A stretch of 64,000 nucleotides of DNA from Planococcus shenhongbingii. Lineage in GTDB: Bacteria > Bacillota > Bacilli > Bacillales_A > Planococcaceae. Position 1 is the stretch's first letter. Each line of letters starts with the position of its first letter. Positions 48,092-58,415 of this stretch are shown here, one piece after another. Below the pieces are notes generated by a model. It was not told where the DNA came from. It saw only the letters and a list, made by a program, of their open reading frames with translations, and made no database searches. The position numbers and the translations under genes were made by a program. The stretch covers positions 1,612,001-1,676,000 of the forward strand of contig NZ_CP129235.1 of the NCBI RefSeq assembly GCF_030413635.1, given 5' to 3'.

Positions 48092-48119
48092 TGCCGGGCA
48101 GTAAAGGGAGGTTTTAAGC

Positions 48120-48557
48120 ATGGAAGCTCTCATATTCGGTTTAATAGTGATGGCAATCGGAGCCTTTTTCAACAATAAAAAAGGAGCGGGCGATTCCGAT
48201 GCGCCTGCTAAACGCAAAGTGCCTGGAAGAGAGGCTGGACAAAGGACTTTCAAACGGGCTGAAGATTACGCGAAAGAAATTTACGGGGAATTGCAGACCC
48301 AGATGAACGACCACCCGGAACGCACTCAGCAGGTCAAGCGCGCTGTAGAAAAAGCAGCTGAGAAAGCACCGGTCAAAAAAGCGCAGAAACAAGCAAAAGA
48401 AATGATGTCTCCAGGCAGATTGTCGGCTCATAACCCACAGCCTCTAGCGAAAGAAAAAGAAAGTGGAAGCGAAGAGTTATTGCCGCTTGATGCAAACGAT
48501 GTCCAACGGGGGATCATACTGGCAGAAATTCTGTCGCCGCCAAAATCAAGAAGATAA
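48120..48557 (+). CDS. yqfB: Small membrane protein at the yqfB position
   Basis: A 145-residue protein of unknown function. A short N-terminal hydrophobic helix (about 2-17, EALIFGLIVMAIGAFF) precedes a hydrophilic, Lys- and Ala-rich body with predicted coiled-coil character (about 40-100). The tail DVQRGIILAEILSPPKSRR resembles C-termini of small Bacillales membrane proteins that end in a -EILGPPKAxR pattern. The name comes from position (third gene of yqeZ-floA-yqfB); sequence similarity to B. subtilis YqfB could not be checked. ATG follows ggagg. Confidence 0.7.
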   Translation: MEALIFGLIVMAIGAFFNNKKGAGDSDAPAKRKVPGREAGQRTFKRAEDYAKEIYGELQTQMNDHPERTQQVKRAVEKAAEKAPVKKAQKQAKEMMSPGRLSAHNPQPLAKEKESGSEELLPLDANDVQRGIILAEILSPPKSRR

Positions 48558-48560
48558 GAT

Positions 48561-48592
48561 GAACCGGTCAGCCCATGCTGACCGGTTTTATT
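48561..48592 (+). terminator. Intrinsic terminator of yqeZ-floA-yqfB
   Basis: Perfect 11-bp stem aaccggtcagc / gctgaccggtt with a 4-base loop, followed by TTATTTAAAT. Confidence 0.85.
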
Positions 48593-48700
48593 TAAATAAT
48601 TTTATTATGTAAACAAATCCTATATAAAATGTTTTACAACTATTCACACTTAATGATACAGTGAATTTATAGTAAAAATGCGATTCCAAGGAGCGAGTAC

Positions 48701-49660
48701 ATGACAGAAAACCAATTACTTGAACTTCATGTGAAAGATCCAAATGAAGCGGTGCTGCTGCTCGGGATATCTGATAGTCACATGACATTGATCGAAGAAG
48801 CATTTCAAATTCAAATAATTACTCGCGGCGATGTAATCCGGCTGTCTGGCTCAGATGAAGGCAAACAGGTCGGAAAAGTGCTGATTGAACAAATATTGAA
48901 AGTGATCCGCAAAGGAATCAATATTGATCAGCGCGATATCGTTTCTGCAATAGAAATGGCGAGAGCCGGGACCATTGAATATTTCGCTGAACTTTATGAT
49001 GAAGAAGTTGCCCGCAATGCCCATGGCAAAGCGATACGTGCAAAAACAATTGGCCAGCGCCATTATATCCATGCGGTACGAAGCAAAGATCTTGTATTCG
49101 GAATCGGTCCGGCCGGAACGGGGAAAACTTATTTAGCGGTGGTTATGGCTGTACAGGCTTTAAAAAATGGCCAAGTGAAGAAAATTATTTTGACGCGGCC
49201 GGCAGTGGAAGCAGGCGAAAGCTTAGGGTTCCTGCCAGGCGATCTGAAGGAAAAAGTAGATCCTTACCTGCGTCCTCTATACGATGCGCTGCACGACGTG
49301 TTGGGCTTGGAACAGACAAATCGTTTGATAGAGCGCGGAACCATTGAAATAGCGCCGCTAGCCTATATGAGAGGCCGCACGCTGGATGAAGCATTTGTCA
49401 TTTTGGATGAAGCGCAGAACACAACAAAAGCGCAAATGAAAATGTTTTTGACACGTCTGGGGTTTGGTTCAAAAATGATTATTACAGGAGATAAAACGCA
49501 GATTGATTTGCCGCGCGGAGTCGAATCCGGTTTGATTGCAACAGAGACGATCTTGCAGAAAGTCCGCGGAATCCATTTTCAATACTTGGAACGCGGCGAT
49601 GTCGTCCGCCATCCACTTGTGGCAAAAATTATTGAAGCATACGAAGACCAGCCTATTTAA
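48701..49660 (+). CDS. phoH: PhoH family ATPase
   Basis: P-loop ATPase of 319 residues, possibly acting in RNA metabolism with YbeY, which lies two genes on. Walker A is GIGPAGTGKTYLAVV (around 132-146), Walker B is AFVILDEAQNTTKAQ (around 230), and ITGDKTQIDLPRG (around 263) is diagnostic. The N-terminal 110 residues form a KH-like region. In spore-formers yqfC and yqfD precede it; both are missing here and a 143-bp gap with a terminator stands in their place. Confidence 0.95.
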   Translation: MTENQLLELHVKDPNEAVLLLGISDSHMTLIEEAFQIQIITRGDVIRLSGSDEGKQVGKVLIEQILKVIRKGINIDQRDIVSAIEMARAGTIEYFAELYDEEVARNAHGKAIRAKTIGQRHYIHAVRSKDLVFGIGPAGTGKTYLAVVMAVQALKNGQVKKIILTRPAVEAGESLGFLPGDLKEKVDPYLRPLYDALHDVLGLEQTNRLIERGTIEIAPLAYMRGRTLDEAFVILDEAQNTTKAQMKMFLTRLGFGSKMIITGDKTQIDLPRGVESGLIATETILQKVRGIHFQYLERGDVVRHPLVAKIIEAYEDQPI

Positions 49661-49674
49661 AGGCTGGTCTTTTT
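49645..49674 (+). terminator. Intrinsic terminator overlapping the phoH stop
   Basis: Perfect 10-bp stem aagaccagcc / ggctggtctt with the TAA stop in the loop, followed by T residues. Confidence 0.85.
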
Positions 49675-49781
49675 ATATTAGCATTGTAAATATTGGTAAA
49701 TAATTTCAATAAATTTGTAATTGTCCGTGAAATACCCACTTACAATTGGTATGATAGAAGTACTAGAAGTGGGGTGTTTCT

Positions 49782-51905
49782 ATGCAAAAACGGGCAAAAC
49801 AACTTTACGATAAAGCAGGGTATAAAGTGATGGCTACGGCAATCATCTTTTTGATCGGCCTCATTGCTTATGCTTTCTTATACAGTTCAGTAAAAAGCGA
49901 AACATATTCCATAAGCCTTTTCCAGCTTTCCGAAGAAACGATCCGATCAGCAAAAACAGTGGAAGATCCCATCAAAACCGAAGAAGAGAGGCAGCGGGTG
50001 GCAGCCGAAATTCCGCCAAGTTACCAATTTAACGATTCCTTAGCTGGAAACCAGTCAGCCGTTATCAATTCATTATTCGGATATATCCTTGAGGCTAAAC
50101 AACCGACAGGTAAAAAGTCGGACAAAAAACCGGATATCCCAAAGATGGTGGATACACTGCGTGAAAATCTAAGGCTGATGGAAACAAGCGACAACGGCCT
50201 TAGGTTAACGGATGATATGCTGCAGGCATTGCTGCTGCTGCCTGAAGATACTTTACTTCAAGTCGAGCAAGTTCTAATCGGCATTGTGGAAAGAGAATTG
50301 AAAGAACCGATCAGAGAAGAAGACGTTTCACGTATCCGCAGCAAAGTCGAACAGCAATTGCGTGAAAACCAGAACATTCCTGCTACTGTCCTTCAAGCAA
50401 TGATCACCATCGGCCGTTTTAGCATTGTTCCGAATGAAGTGATCAATGAAGCATTGACTAAAGCACAGATTGAGCAGGCAAAAGCCAGTGTGGAACCGAC
50501 ACGGATTTTGCAGGGGCAAGTATTGGTGCAGGAAGGCCAAGTGGTTGATAAAGAAGTGTACCGGCAGCTCGAACTGGCGGGAATGACCGAAGAACACCAG
50601 GACTATAAACCGTTTATCGGGTTGTTGTTATTTGTCTTGATTGTGCTGGGGATTCTTATTGTGGTCACTCACCGGGCGAACGCTACTCAACAGAAAAAAA
50701 CAACAGCGCTGTTGGTTATAATGGCGGTGCTCACGATTTCCTTGACGATTATGAAATTGTTGAGCGCCGTCAGCGGTAATTTTGCCGTGATGATCGCTTT
50801 TCTTTTTCCTACAGCTTTGGCTGGCATGATTGTCCGAATGCTTTTAAACGAACGGACCGCAGTTTATTTGACGTTTTTAACAGGGGCCATTGGGAGTATG
50901 ATGTTGCAAGAAGGAAACGCGGGAACGCTTCAGATGGATATCGCGTTATATATCATATTCGGTGGGCTTACAGGCGTTTACTTGATTGAGCAGGCAGACC
51001 GGCGCACCCGCCTATTGCAGACGAGTCTGGCTGTCGCAGTAGTTAACGCATTGTTTATCGGCTTTTACTTGCTGATTGGCCAAAGCCAATATGACTGGAC
51101 GGAAATCAGTTTTTATTTTGCGGCGGCTATCATTTCCGGTTTACTGTCAGGAGCCATGACGATCGGTCTGCTGCCATTTTTCGAATCGGCATTCGGGCTA
51201 TTGTCAACCATGAAACTGATTGAGCTGTCCAATCCGAACCATCCGTTATTGAAGAAAATCCTGACCGAAACGCCTGGCACTTACCATCACAGCGTCATGG
51301 TTGCAAACTTGGCAGATGCTTCGTGCGAAGCAATCGGCGCGAACGGCCTGCTTGCCCGTGTCGGCTGCTATTACCATGATATCGGGAAGACAAAGCAGCC
51401 GCAGTTTTTCATTGAAAACCAAGTCAATATTACAAACCCGCATGACTCATTGCCGGTGGAAACCAGCAGCGCGATTATTTTGGCACATGGCACTTACGGA
51501 GCAGAGCTATTGAAAAAGCACAAAATGCCGAAAGAGATCGTGGATGTGGCGGCGCAGCATCATGGCACCAGCCTTTTGAAGTTTTTCTATCATAAAGCGA
51601 AAGAAAACGATCCGAATATCGAAGAATCGGCATTCCGGTATAGCGGACCTAAGCCGCAGACCAAGGAAATTGCCATTATTTCAGTAGCAGACAGCATTGA
51701 AGCTGCAGTTAGGTCCATGAAAGAACCAACTTCAGAAAAAATAAAAAAATTGGTGGACGCGATTGTAGAAGATAAACTTAAAGATGGGCAATTTGATGAA
51801 TGCGATTTAACGATGAAAGAACTGAAAACAGTAAAGCACATCATGTGCGAAACACTGAATGGCATTTTCCATACGCGCATTGAATATCCGAAAGAAACAA
51901 GTTGA
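49782..51905 (+). CDS. pgpH: 7TM-HD cyclic-di-AMP phosphodiesterase PgpH
   Basis: Membrane enzyme that degrades c-di-AMP. It is 707 residues: TM1 (about 15-35), a large extracellular 7TMR-HDED domain (about 55-280), a bundle of six or seven helices (about 283-470), and a cytoplasmic HD domain (about 495-640). The HD ligands are H in GTYHHSVMVANL (around 505), CYYHDIGK (around 530), LAHGTYGAELL (around 568) and AAQHHGTSLL (around 590). The stop is 15 bases before ybeY, as in B. subtilis (yqfF). Confidence 0.95.
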   Translation: MQKRAKQLYDKAGYKVMATAIIFLIGLIAYAFLYSSVKSETYSISLFQLSEETIRSAKTVEDPIKTEEERQRVAAEIPPSYQFNDSLAGNQSAVINSLFGYILEAKQPTGKKSDKKPDIPKMVDTLRENLRLMETSDNGLRLTDDMLQALLLLPEDTLLQVEQVLIGIVERELKEPIREEDVSRIRSKVEQQLRENQNIPATVLQAMITIGRFSIVPNEVINEALTKAQIEQAKASVEPTRILQGQVLVQEGQVVDKEVYRQLELAGMTEEHQDYKPFIGLLLFVLIVLGILIVVTHRANATQQKKTTALLVIMAVLTISLTIMKLLSAVSGNFAVMIAFLFPTALAGMIVRMLLNERTAVYLTFLTGAIGSMMLQEGNAGTLQMDIALYIIFGGLTGVYLIEQADRRTRLLQTSLAVAVVNALFIGFYLLIGQSQYDWTEISFYFAAAIISGLLSGAMTIGLLPFFESAFGLLSTMKLIELSNPNHPLLKKILTETPGTYHHSVMVANLADASCEAIGANGLLARVGCYYHDIGKTKQPQFFIENQVNITNPHDSLPVETSSAIILAHGTYGAELLKKHKMPKEIVDVAAQHHGTSLLKFFYHKAKENDPNIEESAFRYSGPKPQTKEIAIISVADSIEAAVRSMKEPTSEKIKKLVDAIVEDKLKDGQFDECDLTMKELKTVKHIMCETLNGIFHTRIEYPKETS

Positions 51906-51920
51906 AAGGAGGAAACTGCG

Positions 51921-52403
51921 ATGATGTCGATCGATTTGATGGATGAAACAGCCACATTAAGTGACAGAGAGCTGCAATTTGTGGAACAGATATTGCAGCA
52001 TGCTGCAAAAGTTGAAAACATTGGCGCTGCTGAAGTTTCCGTAACGTTTGTGACAAACGAAGTCATCCAGGGCATCAATAAAGAATACCGGGGCAAGGAC
52101 GTTCCGACTGATGTCATTTCGTTTGCAATGGAAGAAATGGGAGAAGGGGAAGTTGAAATTGTCGGAGCCCTGGAACCGCGCATGCTCGGCGATATTATCA
52201 TTTCCCTTGACAGGACTAAAGAACAGGCCGCCGATTACGGCCATTCATTCGAACGGGAACTGGGCTTTTTGGCAGTCCATGGATTTTTGCATTTGCTGGG
52301 TTATGATCATATGAATAAAGAAGACGAGAAGGAAATGTTCGCAAAGCAAGAAGAAATACTTTCTTCGCTCGGAATTACCCGGGATAATTATGAAGGCGAG
52401 TAG
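51921..52403 (+). CDS. ybeY: Endoribonuclease YbeY
   Basis: Zinc metalloprotein for 16S rRNA 3' end maturation and ribosome quality control. It is 160 residues. The zinc motif H3xH5H is in [11 protein letters not shown] (around 119-129), and [14 protein letters not shown] lies around 55. Its start follows aaaggagg. The end overlaps dgkA by 14 bp, so translation is coupled. Confidence 0.95.
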   Translation: MMSIDLMDETATLSDRELQFVEQILQHAAKVENIGAAEVSVTFVTNEVIQGINKEYRGKDVPTDVISFAMEEMGEGEVEIVGALEPRMLGDIIISLDRTKEQAADYGHSFERELGFLAVHGFLHLLGYDHMNKEDEKEMFAKQEEILSSLGITRDNYEGE

Positions 52404-52743
52404 ATTTTTTAACTCGTTCAAGTTTGCAGTTCAGGGAATCGGGTCGTCGTGGAAAAAAGAGCAGAACATGCGGATTCATTTTTTAGCGGCCCTTGTGGTC
52501 TTAATAGCTGGTGCCTTGAGCGGGCTGTCGAAAGGCGAATGGATCATCATTATTTTACTGGTCGGTGGAATGATCGCTTTGGAAGTCATGAACTCTGCAA
52601 TTGAGCGGGTTGTGGATCTGGCGTCACCGGAAATCCATCCGCTGGCGAAAGAAGCGAAAGACATGGCGGCAGGTGCCGTTTTGGTATTTGCCGCTGCAAG
52701 TGCTATAATTGGATTACTAATCTTTATACCAAAATGGTTTTAA
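52390..52743 (+). CDS. dgkA: Undecaprenol/diacylglycerol kinase
   Basis: Small membrane kinase; in Gram-positives its preferred substrate is undecaprenol. It is 117 residues with three transmembrane helices (about 33-50, 52-70 and 95-115). The catalytic motif [33 protein letters not shown] (about 61-93) carries the conserved Glu, Asn, Asp and Lys residues. The start lies inside ybeY with only a weak binding site, which suggests coupling. Confidence 0.94.
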   Translation: MKASRFFNSFKFAVQGIGSSWKKEQNMRIHFLAALVVLIAGALSGLSKGEWIIIILLVGGMIALEVMNSAIERVVDLASPEIHPLAKEAKDMAAGAVLVFAAASAIIGLLIFIPKWF

Positions 52744-52756
52744 CTTACAGAGGTGA

Positions 52757-54074
<1,318 letters not shown>

Positions 54075-54086
54075 GGAGTCGGTTTC

Positions 54087-54881
54087 ATGCTGAATCAATT
54101 GGAAGGTATTGTGATCCGGACGCAGGCCTACGGGGAAAACAATAAAATTGTCACTTTATTTACCCGTGACGCCGGCAAAATCACTTGCATGGCAAGAGGG
54201 GCTAAGAAGCCTTCAAGCCGTTTAGCAGCCGTGACGCAGCAGTTCACGCATGGCAGCTACTCAATTTTCAAAGGCAAAGGCATGGGGACGCTGCAAAGCG
54301 GAGATCCGCTGGAGTCGCTCCGGCATATCCGGGAAGACATTATGAAGACAGCCTATGCCAGTTATATTGTCGAACTGATTGACCGGCTTACAGAACAGGA
54401 TGAATCACAGCCGTCGGTTTATGAAATGCTGTTCCAGGCGCTTCATGCCATCGAAGAAGGCTATGACCCGGAAGCGATTTCGCTGTTCGTGGAATGGAAA
54501 ATGCTTCCGAATGCCGGGTTGACCCCGACATTGCATCAATGCGCACATTGCGGAGCGACAGATGGGGAGTTTGCTTTCTCATTCCAGGAACTCGGATTCT
54601 TATGCCACCGCTGTTTCCATATCGACCGCTATATCATCCGGCTGAGTCCGGCACTTGTGAAACTGATCCGCACATTTTATTTTGTGCCGATCGAGCGTGT
54701 TGGCTCCTTAAAGCTGAAAAAGGAATCCAAGACGCTGCTGAAAGGGATTGTCCGGACGATTTACGAAGAGCAAGCCGGCATTCGCTTGAAGTCGCGTGGT
54801 TTTCTGGAACAGTTGGAACGAACACCTGAATTTTTGCCTAAAAAAACAGTGGAAGACCCGCAACAGGATGAAATTACCTGA
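54087..54881 (+). CDS. recO: DNA repair protein RecO
   Basis: RecFOR pathway mediator that loads RecA on SSB-coated DNA. It is 264 residues: an N-terminal OB fold (about 1-80, GIVIRTQAYGENNKIVTLFTRDAGK), a helical body, and a C4 zinc finger formed by LHQCAHCGATDG and LCHRCFHID (about 151-180). It lies 12 bases after era. The stop codon lies inside the terminator hairpin. Confidence 0.95.
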   Translation: MLNQLEGIVIRTQAYGENNKIVTLFTRDAGKITCMARGAKKPSSRLAAVTQQFTHGSYSIFKGKGMGTLQSGDPLESLRHIREDIMKTAYASYIVELIDRLTEQDESQPSVYEMLFQALHAIEEGYDPEAISLFVEWKMLPNAGLTPTLHQCAHCGATDGEFAFSFQELGFLCHRCFHIDRYIIRLSPALVKLIRTFYFVPIERVGSLKLKKESKTLLKGIVRTIYEEQAGIRLKSRGFLEQLERTPEFLPKKTVEDPQQDEIT

Positions 54882-54896
54882 GCGGGTCTTTTTTTA
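54853..54896 (+). terminator. Intrinsic terminator overlapping the recO end
   Basis: Stem gacccgc / gcgggtc with an inner cagg / cctg pairing in the loop, followed by seven T residues. Confidence 0.82.
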
Positions 54897-54930
54897 TTTC
54901 CAATTATTTCATTTACTATCCTTAGGATGC

Positions 54931-55008
54931 AGAATACTGTCCGTTTGAATTGAAATACTGTCCCCAGAGCTAAAATACTGTCCGGAATCAGGAAAATACT
55001 GTCCGGAA
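54931..55008. repeat. Array 3: four phased repeats of AATACTGTCC
   Basis: Between the convergent genes recO and glyS, the word AATACTGTCC (mostly AAAATACTGTCCG) starts at 54933, 54954, 54974 and 54995: spacings of 21, 20 and 21 bp. About 12-13 bases per unit are conserved and the remaining 8 are unrelated. It has the same design and period as arrays 1 and 2, with a different word. Confidence 0.9.
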
Positions 55009-55028
55009 CTAATTTTTAGCTTTCCTAA

Positions 55029-55064
55029 CGAAAAAGCCGCAGCATCTTTGGATGCTGCGGCTTC
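55029..55064 (-). terminator. Intrinsic terminator of glyS
   Basis: Perfect 13-bp stem aagccgcagcatc / gatgctgcggctt with a 4-base loop; on the minus strand it is followed by TTTTTCG. Confidence 0.88.
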
Positions 55065-55075
55065 TATATTATAAT

Positions 55076-56452
55076 TTAAAACTCAATCTGTTTAGCGACG
55101 TAAGCTTGGACTTCATTGATCGGCATCCGGATTTGTTCCATTGAATCACGGTGGCGCACAGTTACTTGGCCATCTTCTACGGAATCAAAATCATATGTGA
55201 TGCAGAACGGCGTGCCGATTTCATCCTGGCGGCGGTAGCGCTTGCCGATTGACTGGGATTCATCGTAGTCCACCATGAAATGCTTGGACAGTTCAGCAAA
55301 TACTTCAGTTGCGCCGTCAGCCAGTTTTTTCGATAATGGAAGCACGGCCGCTTTATAAGGTGCAAGCGCCGGGTGGAATCTCATGACAGTGCGTTTATCG
55401 TCGTTTTCAAGTTCTTCTTCGCTGTATGCATCTACCAAGAAGGCAAGGGTTACACGGTCAGCACCTAAAGACGGTTCGATGCAATATGGCACAAAACGCT
55501 CATTTGTAATCGGATCGATGTAATTGAAATCTTCGCCGGAATGCTCCATATGGCGCTTTAAGTCGAAGTCCGTACGGTCAGCGATGCCCCAAAGCTCGCC
55601 CCAGCCGAATGGGAATTTGTATTCGATATCCACTGTAGCATTCGAGTAATGGGACAATTCATCTTTATCGTGTTCACGAAGGCGTATATTATCTTCAGTC
55701 ATACTCAGCTCAAGCAGCCAGTTTTTGCAGAAGTCGCGCCAGTAAGCGTACCACTCCAGGTCTTCGCCTGGTTTGCAGAAGAATTCCAGCTCCATTTGTT
55801 CGAATTCACGTGTCCGGAACGTAAAGTTGCCCGGTGTGATTTCATTGCGGAAGCTTTTGCCGATTTGAGCGATGCCAAACGGCATTTTTTTGCGCATCGA
55901 ACGCTGAACGTTTTTATAGTTGACGAAAATCCCTTGAGCTGTTTCCGGACGCAAATAGATTTCGTTCGTAGAAGCTTCAGTGACACCTTGGAAAGTTTTG
56001 AACATCAAATTGAATTGGCGGATGTCTGTAAAGTCTTTTGCGCCGCAAGTTGGGCATTTGACTTCATGTTCTTGGATCAATTCAGCCATTTTGTCAAAAG
56101 ACAAACCATCGACGATCATTTCGATGCCTTTTGCATCCAGTGCATCTTCGATCAATTTATCGGCACGGTGACGCGTTTTGCAGCTTTTGCAGTCAATCAT
56201 TGGATCATTGAAGTTGCCGACATGGCCGGAAGCGACCCAAGTTTTCGGATTCATTAAAATGGCAGCATCAAGCCCCACGTTATGAACCGATTCCTGGACG
56301 AATTTTTTCCACCAAGCTTTTTTAATATTGTTTTTCAGTTCGACGCCGAGTGGGCCGTAATCCCACGTATTTGCCAAGCCCCCGTAAATTTCAGAGCCCG
56401 GAAAAACAAATCCTCTGTGTTTTGCTAACGATACTACTTCTTCCATTGACAT
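55076..56452 (-). CDS. glyS: Glycyl-tRNA synthetase, dimeric (single-chain) type
   Basis: Charges tRNA-Gly. It is 458 residues, the alpha2 eukaryotic/archaeal-like type, not the two-gene glyQ-glyS form of B. subtilis. The start [25 protein letters not shown] is the family N-terminus. Zinc-binding cysteines are [11 protein letters not shown] and CPTCGAKDF, motif 2 is [16 protein letters not shown], and motif 3 is [13 protein letters not shown]. The anticodon domain is C-terminal. ATG 56452 lies 8 bases after ggagg; the frame extends upstream into the T-box leader. It is controlled by that leader. Confidence 0.96.
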   Translation of the reverse strand: MSMEEVVSLAKHRGFVFPGSEIYGGLANTWDYGPLGVELKNNIKKAWWKKFVQESVHNVGLDAAILMNPKTWVASGHVGNFNDPMIDCKSCKTRHRADKLIEDALDAKGIEMIVDGLSFDKMAELIQEHEVKCPTCGAKDFTDIRQFNLMFKTFQGVTEASTNEIYLRPETAQGIFVNYKNVQRSMRKKMPFGIAQIGKSFRNEITPGNFTFRTREFEQMELEFFCKPGEDLEWYAYWRDFCKNWLLELSMTEDNIRLREHDKDELSHYSNATVDIEYKFPFGWGELWGIADRTDFDLKRHMEHSGEDFNYIDPITNERFVPYCIEPSLGADRVTLAFLVDAYSEEELENDDKRTVMRFHPALAPYKAAVLPLSKKLADGATEVFAELSKHFMVDYDESQSIGKRYRRQDEIGTPFCITYDFDSVEDGQVTVRHRDSMEQIRMPINEVQAYVAKQIEF

Positions 56453-56473
56453 ATAAAAAACCTCCATAAAATA

Positions 56474-56672
56474 AAAAATCGTACACGTCCCGGACATAAA
56501 GTCCGAGGACGAGTACGTATGACCCGCGGTTCCACCCCGATTGGCTGCAGCTTGCAACCCTCTTAAAAGAAACTGACTCCAGAGTGCCTTTTCCTGTCAA
56601 TACGGGCTTCCACTATCCCCGTTCGCTAAAGCAACAGTACTTATTTCTCCATCATTGTCTGATATTCATTTC
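56474..56672 (-). promoter_or_regulatory. T-box leader (tRNA-Gly sensing) of glyS
   Basis: On the minus strand the T-box GGGGTGGAACCGCGG occupies 56538-56524. It is followed by a terminator stem gtactcgtcctcggac / gtccgggacgtgtac and TTTTTTATTTTA. The probable specifier GGC (Gly, 56588-56586) stands in aaaaGGCactctggagt, matching the alaS leader context. Strong case for tRNA-Gly dependent antitermination. Confidence 0.93.
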
Positions 56673-56678
56673 GTTAGT

Positions 56679-56730
56679 ATTGTACCATGGCAATCTTTTC
56701 TTAGCAATATAGCGCCAATTAGTATATAAT
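56679..56730. promoter_or_regulatory. Divergent glyS and ccpN promoters sharing the -35 region
   Basis: Minus strand (glyS leader): TTGCTA at 56707-56702, 17-bp spacer, TACAAT at 56684-56679. Plus strand (ccpN): TTAGCA at 56701-56706, 18-bp spacer, TATAAT at 56725-56730. The two -35 boxes overlap by five bases, so the promoters should compete for polymerase. Confidence 0.65.
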
Positions 56731-56762
56731 AATCATCATTGAGTATAACATATTTTGAGGCG

Positions 56763-57401
56763 GTGAGTCCGATCGAACTCAATAAACGGCAAGAAGAAAT
56801 ATTGCGGATAGTTAAAGGCAATGGCCCGATTACGGGTGAACAAATTGCGGACCGTCTGCATTTGACAAGAGCAACATTAAGACCCGATTTAGCCATCCTG
56901 ACTATGGCCGGCTTTTTAGATGCCCGCCCCCGTGTTGGCTATTTTTATTCCGGTAAAAAACCAGGGCAGGATATTACGGATACGATGAACAATATGAAAG
57001 TGAAAGACTTTCAATCGATTCCTGTAGTGGTGAGGGAAGATGTAAGTGTCTATGACGCAATCAGCCAAATGTTTTTGGATGATGTCGGAACGTTATTTGT
57101 CGTAGATCAAAAATCCCTTTTGACAGGGGTGCTGTCGCGCAAAGACTTGTTGCGGGCCAGCCTGGGGAACCAGGATTTGACCGCTATCCCTGTACATATC
57201 ATTATGACCCGGATGCCGAATATTACGTACTGCGTAAAAAATGAATCGTTGATACAAGCAGCGCATCGGTTGATCAATCAGCAAATCGATGCTTTGCCAG
57301 TGGTCGATGAACAACCCGAGGGATTCAAAGTAATCGGCCGATTAACCAAAACGAATATCACCCGGGCATTTTTATCTTTGTCGGAAAGCCATGAATTGTG
57401 A
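56763..57401 (+). CDS. ccpN: Catabolite repressor of gluconeogenesis CcpN
   Basis: Repressor of gapB and pckA in B. subtilis, responding to the energy state. It is 212 residues from GTG 56763, the same length as I recall for B. subtilis CcpN (YqzB). An N-terminal helix-turn-helix ([28 protein letters not shown], about 4-32) precedes two CBS domains (about 85-140 and 145-205) with [23 protein letters not shown] and [11 protein letters not shown]. The GTG is close to its gaggcg site (short spacing), so the start is less certain. It is paired with ppsR as usual. Confidence 0.93.
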   Translation: MSPIELNKRQEEILRIVKGNGPITGEQIADRLHLTRATLRPDLAILTMAGFLDARPRVGYFYSGKKPGQDITDTMNNMKVKDFQSIPVVVREDVSVYDAISQMFLDDVGTLFVVDQKSLLTGVLSRKDLLRASLGNQDLTAIPVHIIMTRMPNITYCVKNESLIQAAHRLINQQIDALPVVDEQPEGFKVIGRLTKTNITRAFLSLSESHEL

Positions 57402-57412
57402 GGTGCATAGAA

Positions 57413-58216
57413 TTGAAACAGCTTCGCTTGTTCATCGTCTCCGATTCTGTTGGAGAAACCGGTGAACTTGTCGCCAAAGCGGCAATGAGCCAGTATTTAT
57501 ATGCGGATCAGAATGCCGTTTTAAAGCGGTTCCCTTATATTGATTCCGTAGAACACTTGCAGGAAATCATCAAACTGGCAGCACAGCAAAAAGCGTTTAT
57601 CGTTTTCACCTTAGTGTCGCGGGAACTGAGAAGTTTTCTTTTAACAGAAACCGTCAAGCACAAAGTGACAGCTGTCGATTTGATGGGACCTTTGATGGAT
57701 GCACTGGAAAAAGAACTGGATGCGGTGCCTCTGGAAGAAGCTGGACTGGTCCGGAAATTGGATGATGACTATTTTAAAAAAGTGGAAGCGATCGAATTTG
57801 CAGTGAAATACGATGATGGCAGAGATCCTCGGGGCATATTAATGGCGGATATTGTACTCGTTGGCATTTCGAGAACTTCGAAAACGCCGTTGTCCCAGTA
57901 TTTGGCGCATAAACGGCTGAAAGTGGCTAACGTGCCGCTGGTTCCGGAAGTAGACCCGCCGGAAGAGCTATTCAAAGTAGATCCTGCAAAATGTTTCGGT
58001 TTGGTCATTTCGCCTGAAAAATTGAATTATATCCGAAAAGAGCGTTTGATTGCTTTAGGCTTAAATGATGACGCGAATTATGCTAAAATAAATCGAATAC
58101 ACGAAGAAATAGATCATTTTCAAAAAGTGGTCAGCAAAATCGGCTGTGAAGTCGTCGATGTGACGAACCGGGCAGTCGAAGAAACAGCCAACCTTATTTT
58201 AAATAAATTAAAATGA
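57413..58216 (+). CDS. yqfL: Pyruvate,phosphate dikinase regulatory kinase/phosphorylase
   Basis: DUF299/PSRP family protein that reversibly phosphorylates PPDK or PEP synthetase. It is 267 residues. Family N-terminus: [21 protein letters not shown] (about 4-24). The P-loop-like [15 protein letters not shown] lies around 148-162, and a conserved GLVISPEKL follows. I chose TTG 57413, 7 bases after gaggtg; an upstream in-frame codon is within that site. It lies next to ccpN, another gluconeogenesis control gene. Confidence 0.93.
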   Translation: MKQLRLFIVSDSVGETGELVAKAAMSQYLYADQNAVLKRFPYIDSVEHLQEIIKLAAQQKAFIVFTLVSRELRSFLLTETVKHKVTAVDLMGPLMDALEKELDAVPLEEAGLVRKLDDDYFKKVEAIEFAVKYDDGRDPRGILMADIVLVGISRTSKTPLSQYLAHKRLKVANVPLVPEVDPPEELFKVDPAKCFGLVISPEKLNYIRKERLIALGLNDDANYAKINRIHEEIDHFQKVVSKIGCEVVDVTNRAVEETANLILNKLK

Positions 58217-58224
58217 TGGCGTTT

Positions 58225-58253
58225 GAAAAACCACCTGAAAAGGCGGTTTTTCT
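58225..58253 (+). terminator. Intrinsic terminator of ccpN-yqfL
   Basis: Stem aaaaccacct / aggcggtttt (one mismatch) with a GAAA loop, followed by T residues. Confidence 0.8.
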
Positions 58254-58333
58254 ATTTTTAATTGTGGATTTTTTGACACAAACGTTTTATAATGAAGAAT
58301 TGTGGATAAATTAAAATAAGGTCTATTTTTTGG

Positions 58334-58359
58334 CTTCATCTTTTTATGAAAAGATGAAG
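58334..58359. other. Perfect inverted repeat in the dnaG leader
   Basis: cttcatctttt (58334-58344) and aaaagatgaag (58349-58359) form an 11-bp dyad with a 4-base centre, 57 bp before the dnaG start. It could be an operator or an mRNA hairpin; its A/T-rich stem and missing T-run argue against termination. Confidence 0.6.
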
Positions 58360-58415
58360 GAATTCGCCTGAATGTCACGAATTAAGTATGTTAAGCAGAA
58401 AAAGATGGTGATAGA

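Noticed and set aside
55649..56257. Long open frame opposite glyS (plus strand, 202 codons)
   Set aside because: Antisense to a complete glycyl-tRNA synthetase, rich in Phe and Ala in a pattern set by the opposite strand; no ribosome-binding site.
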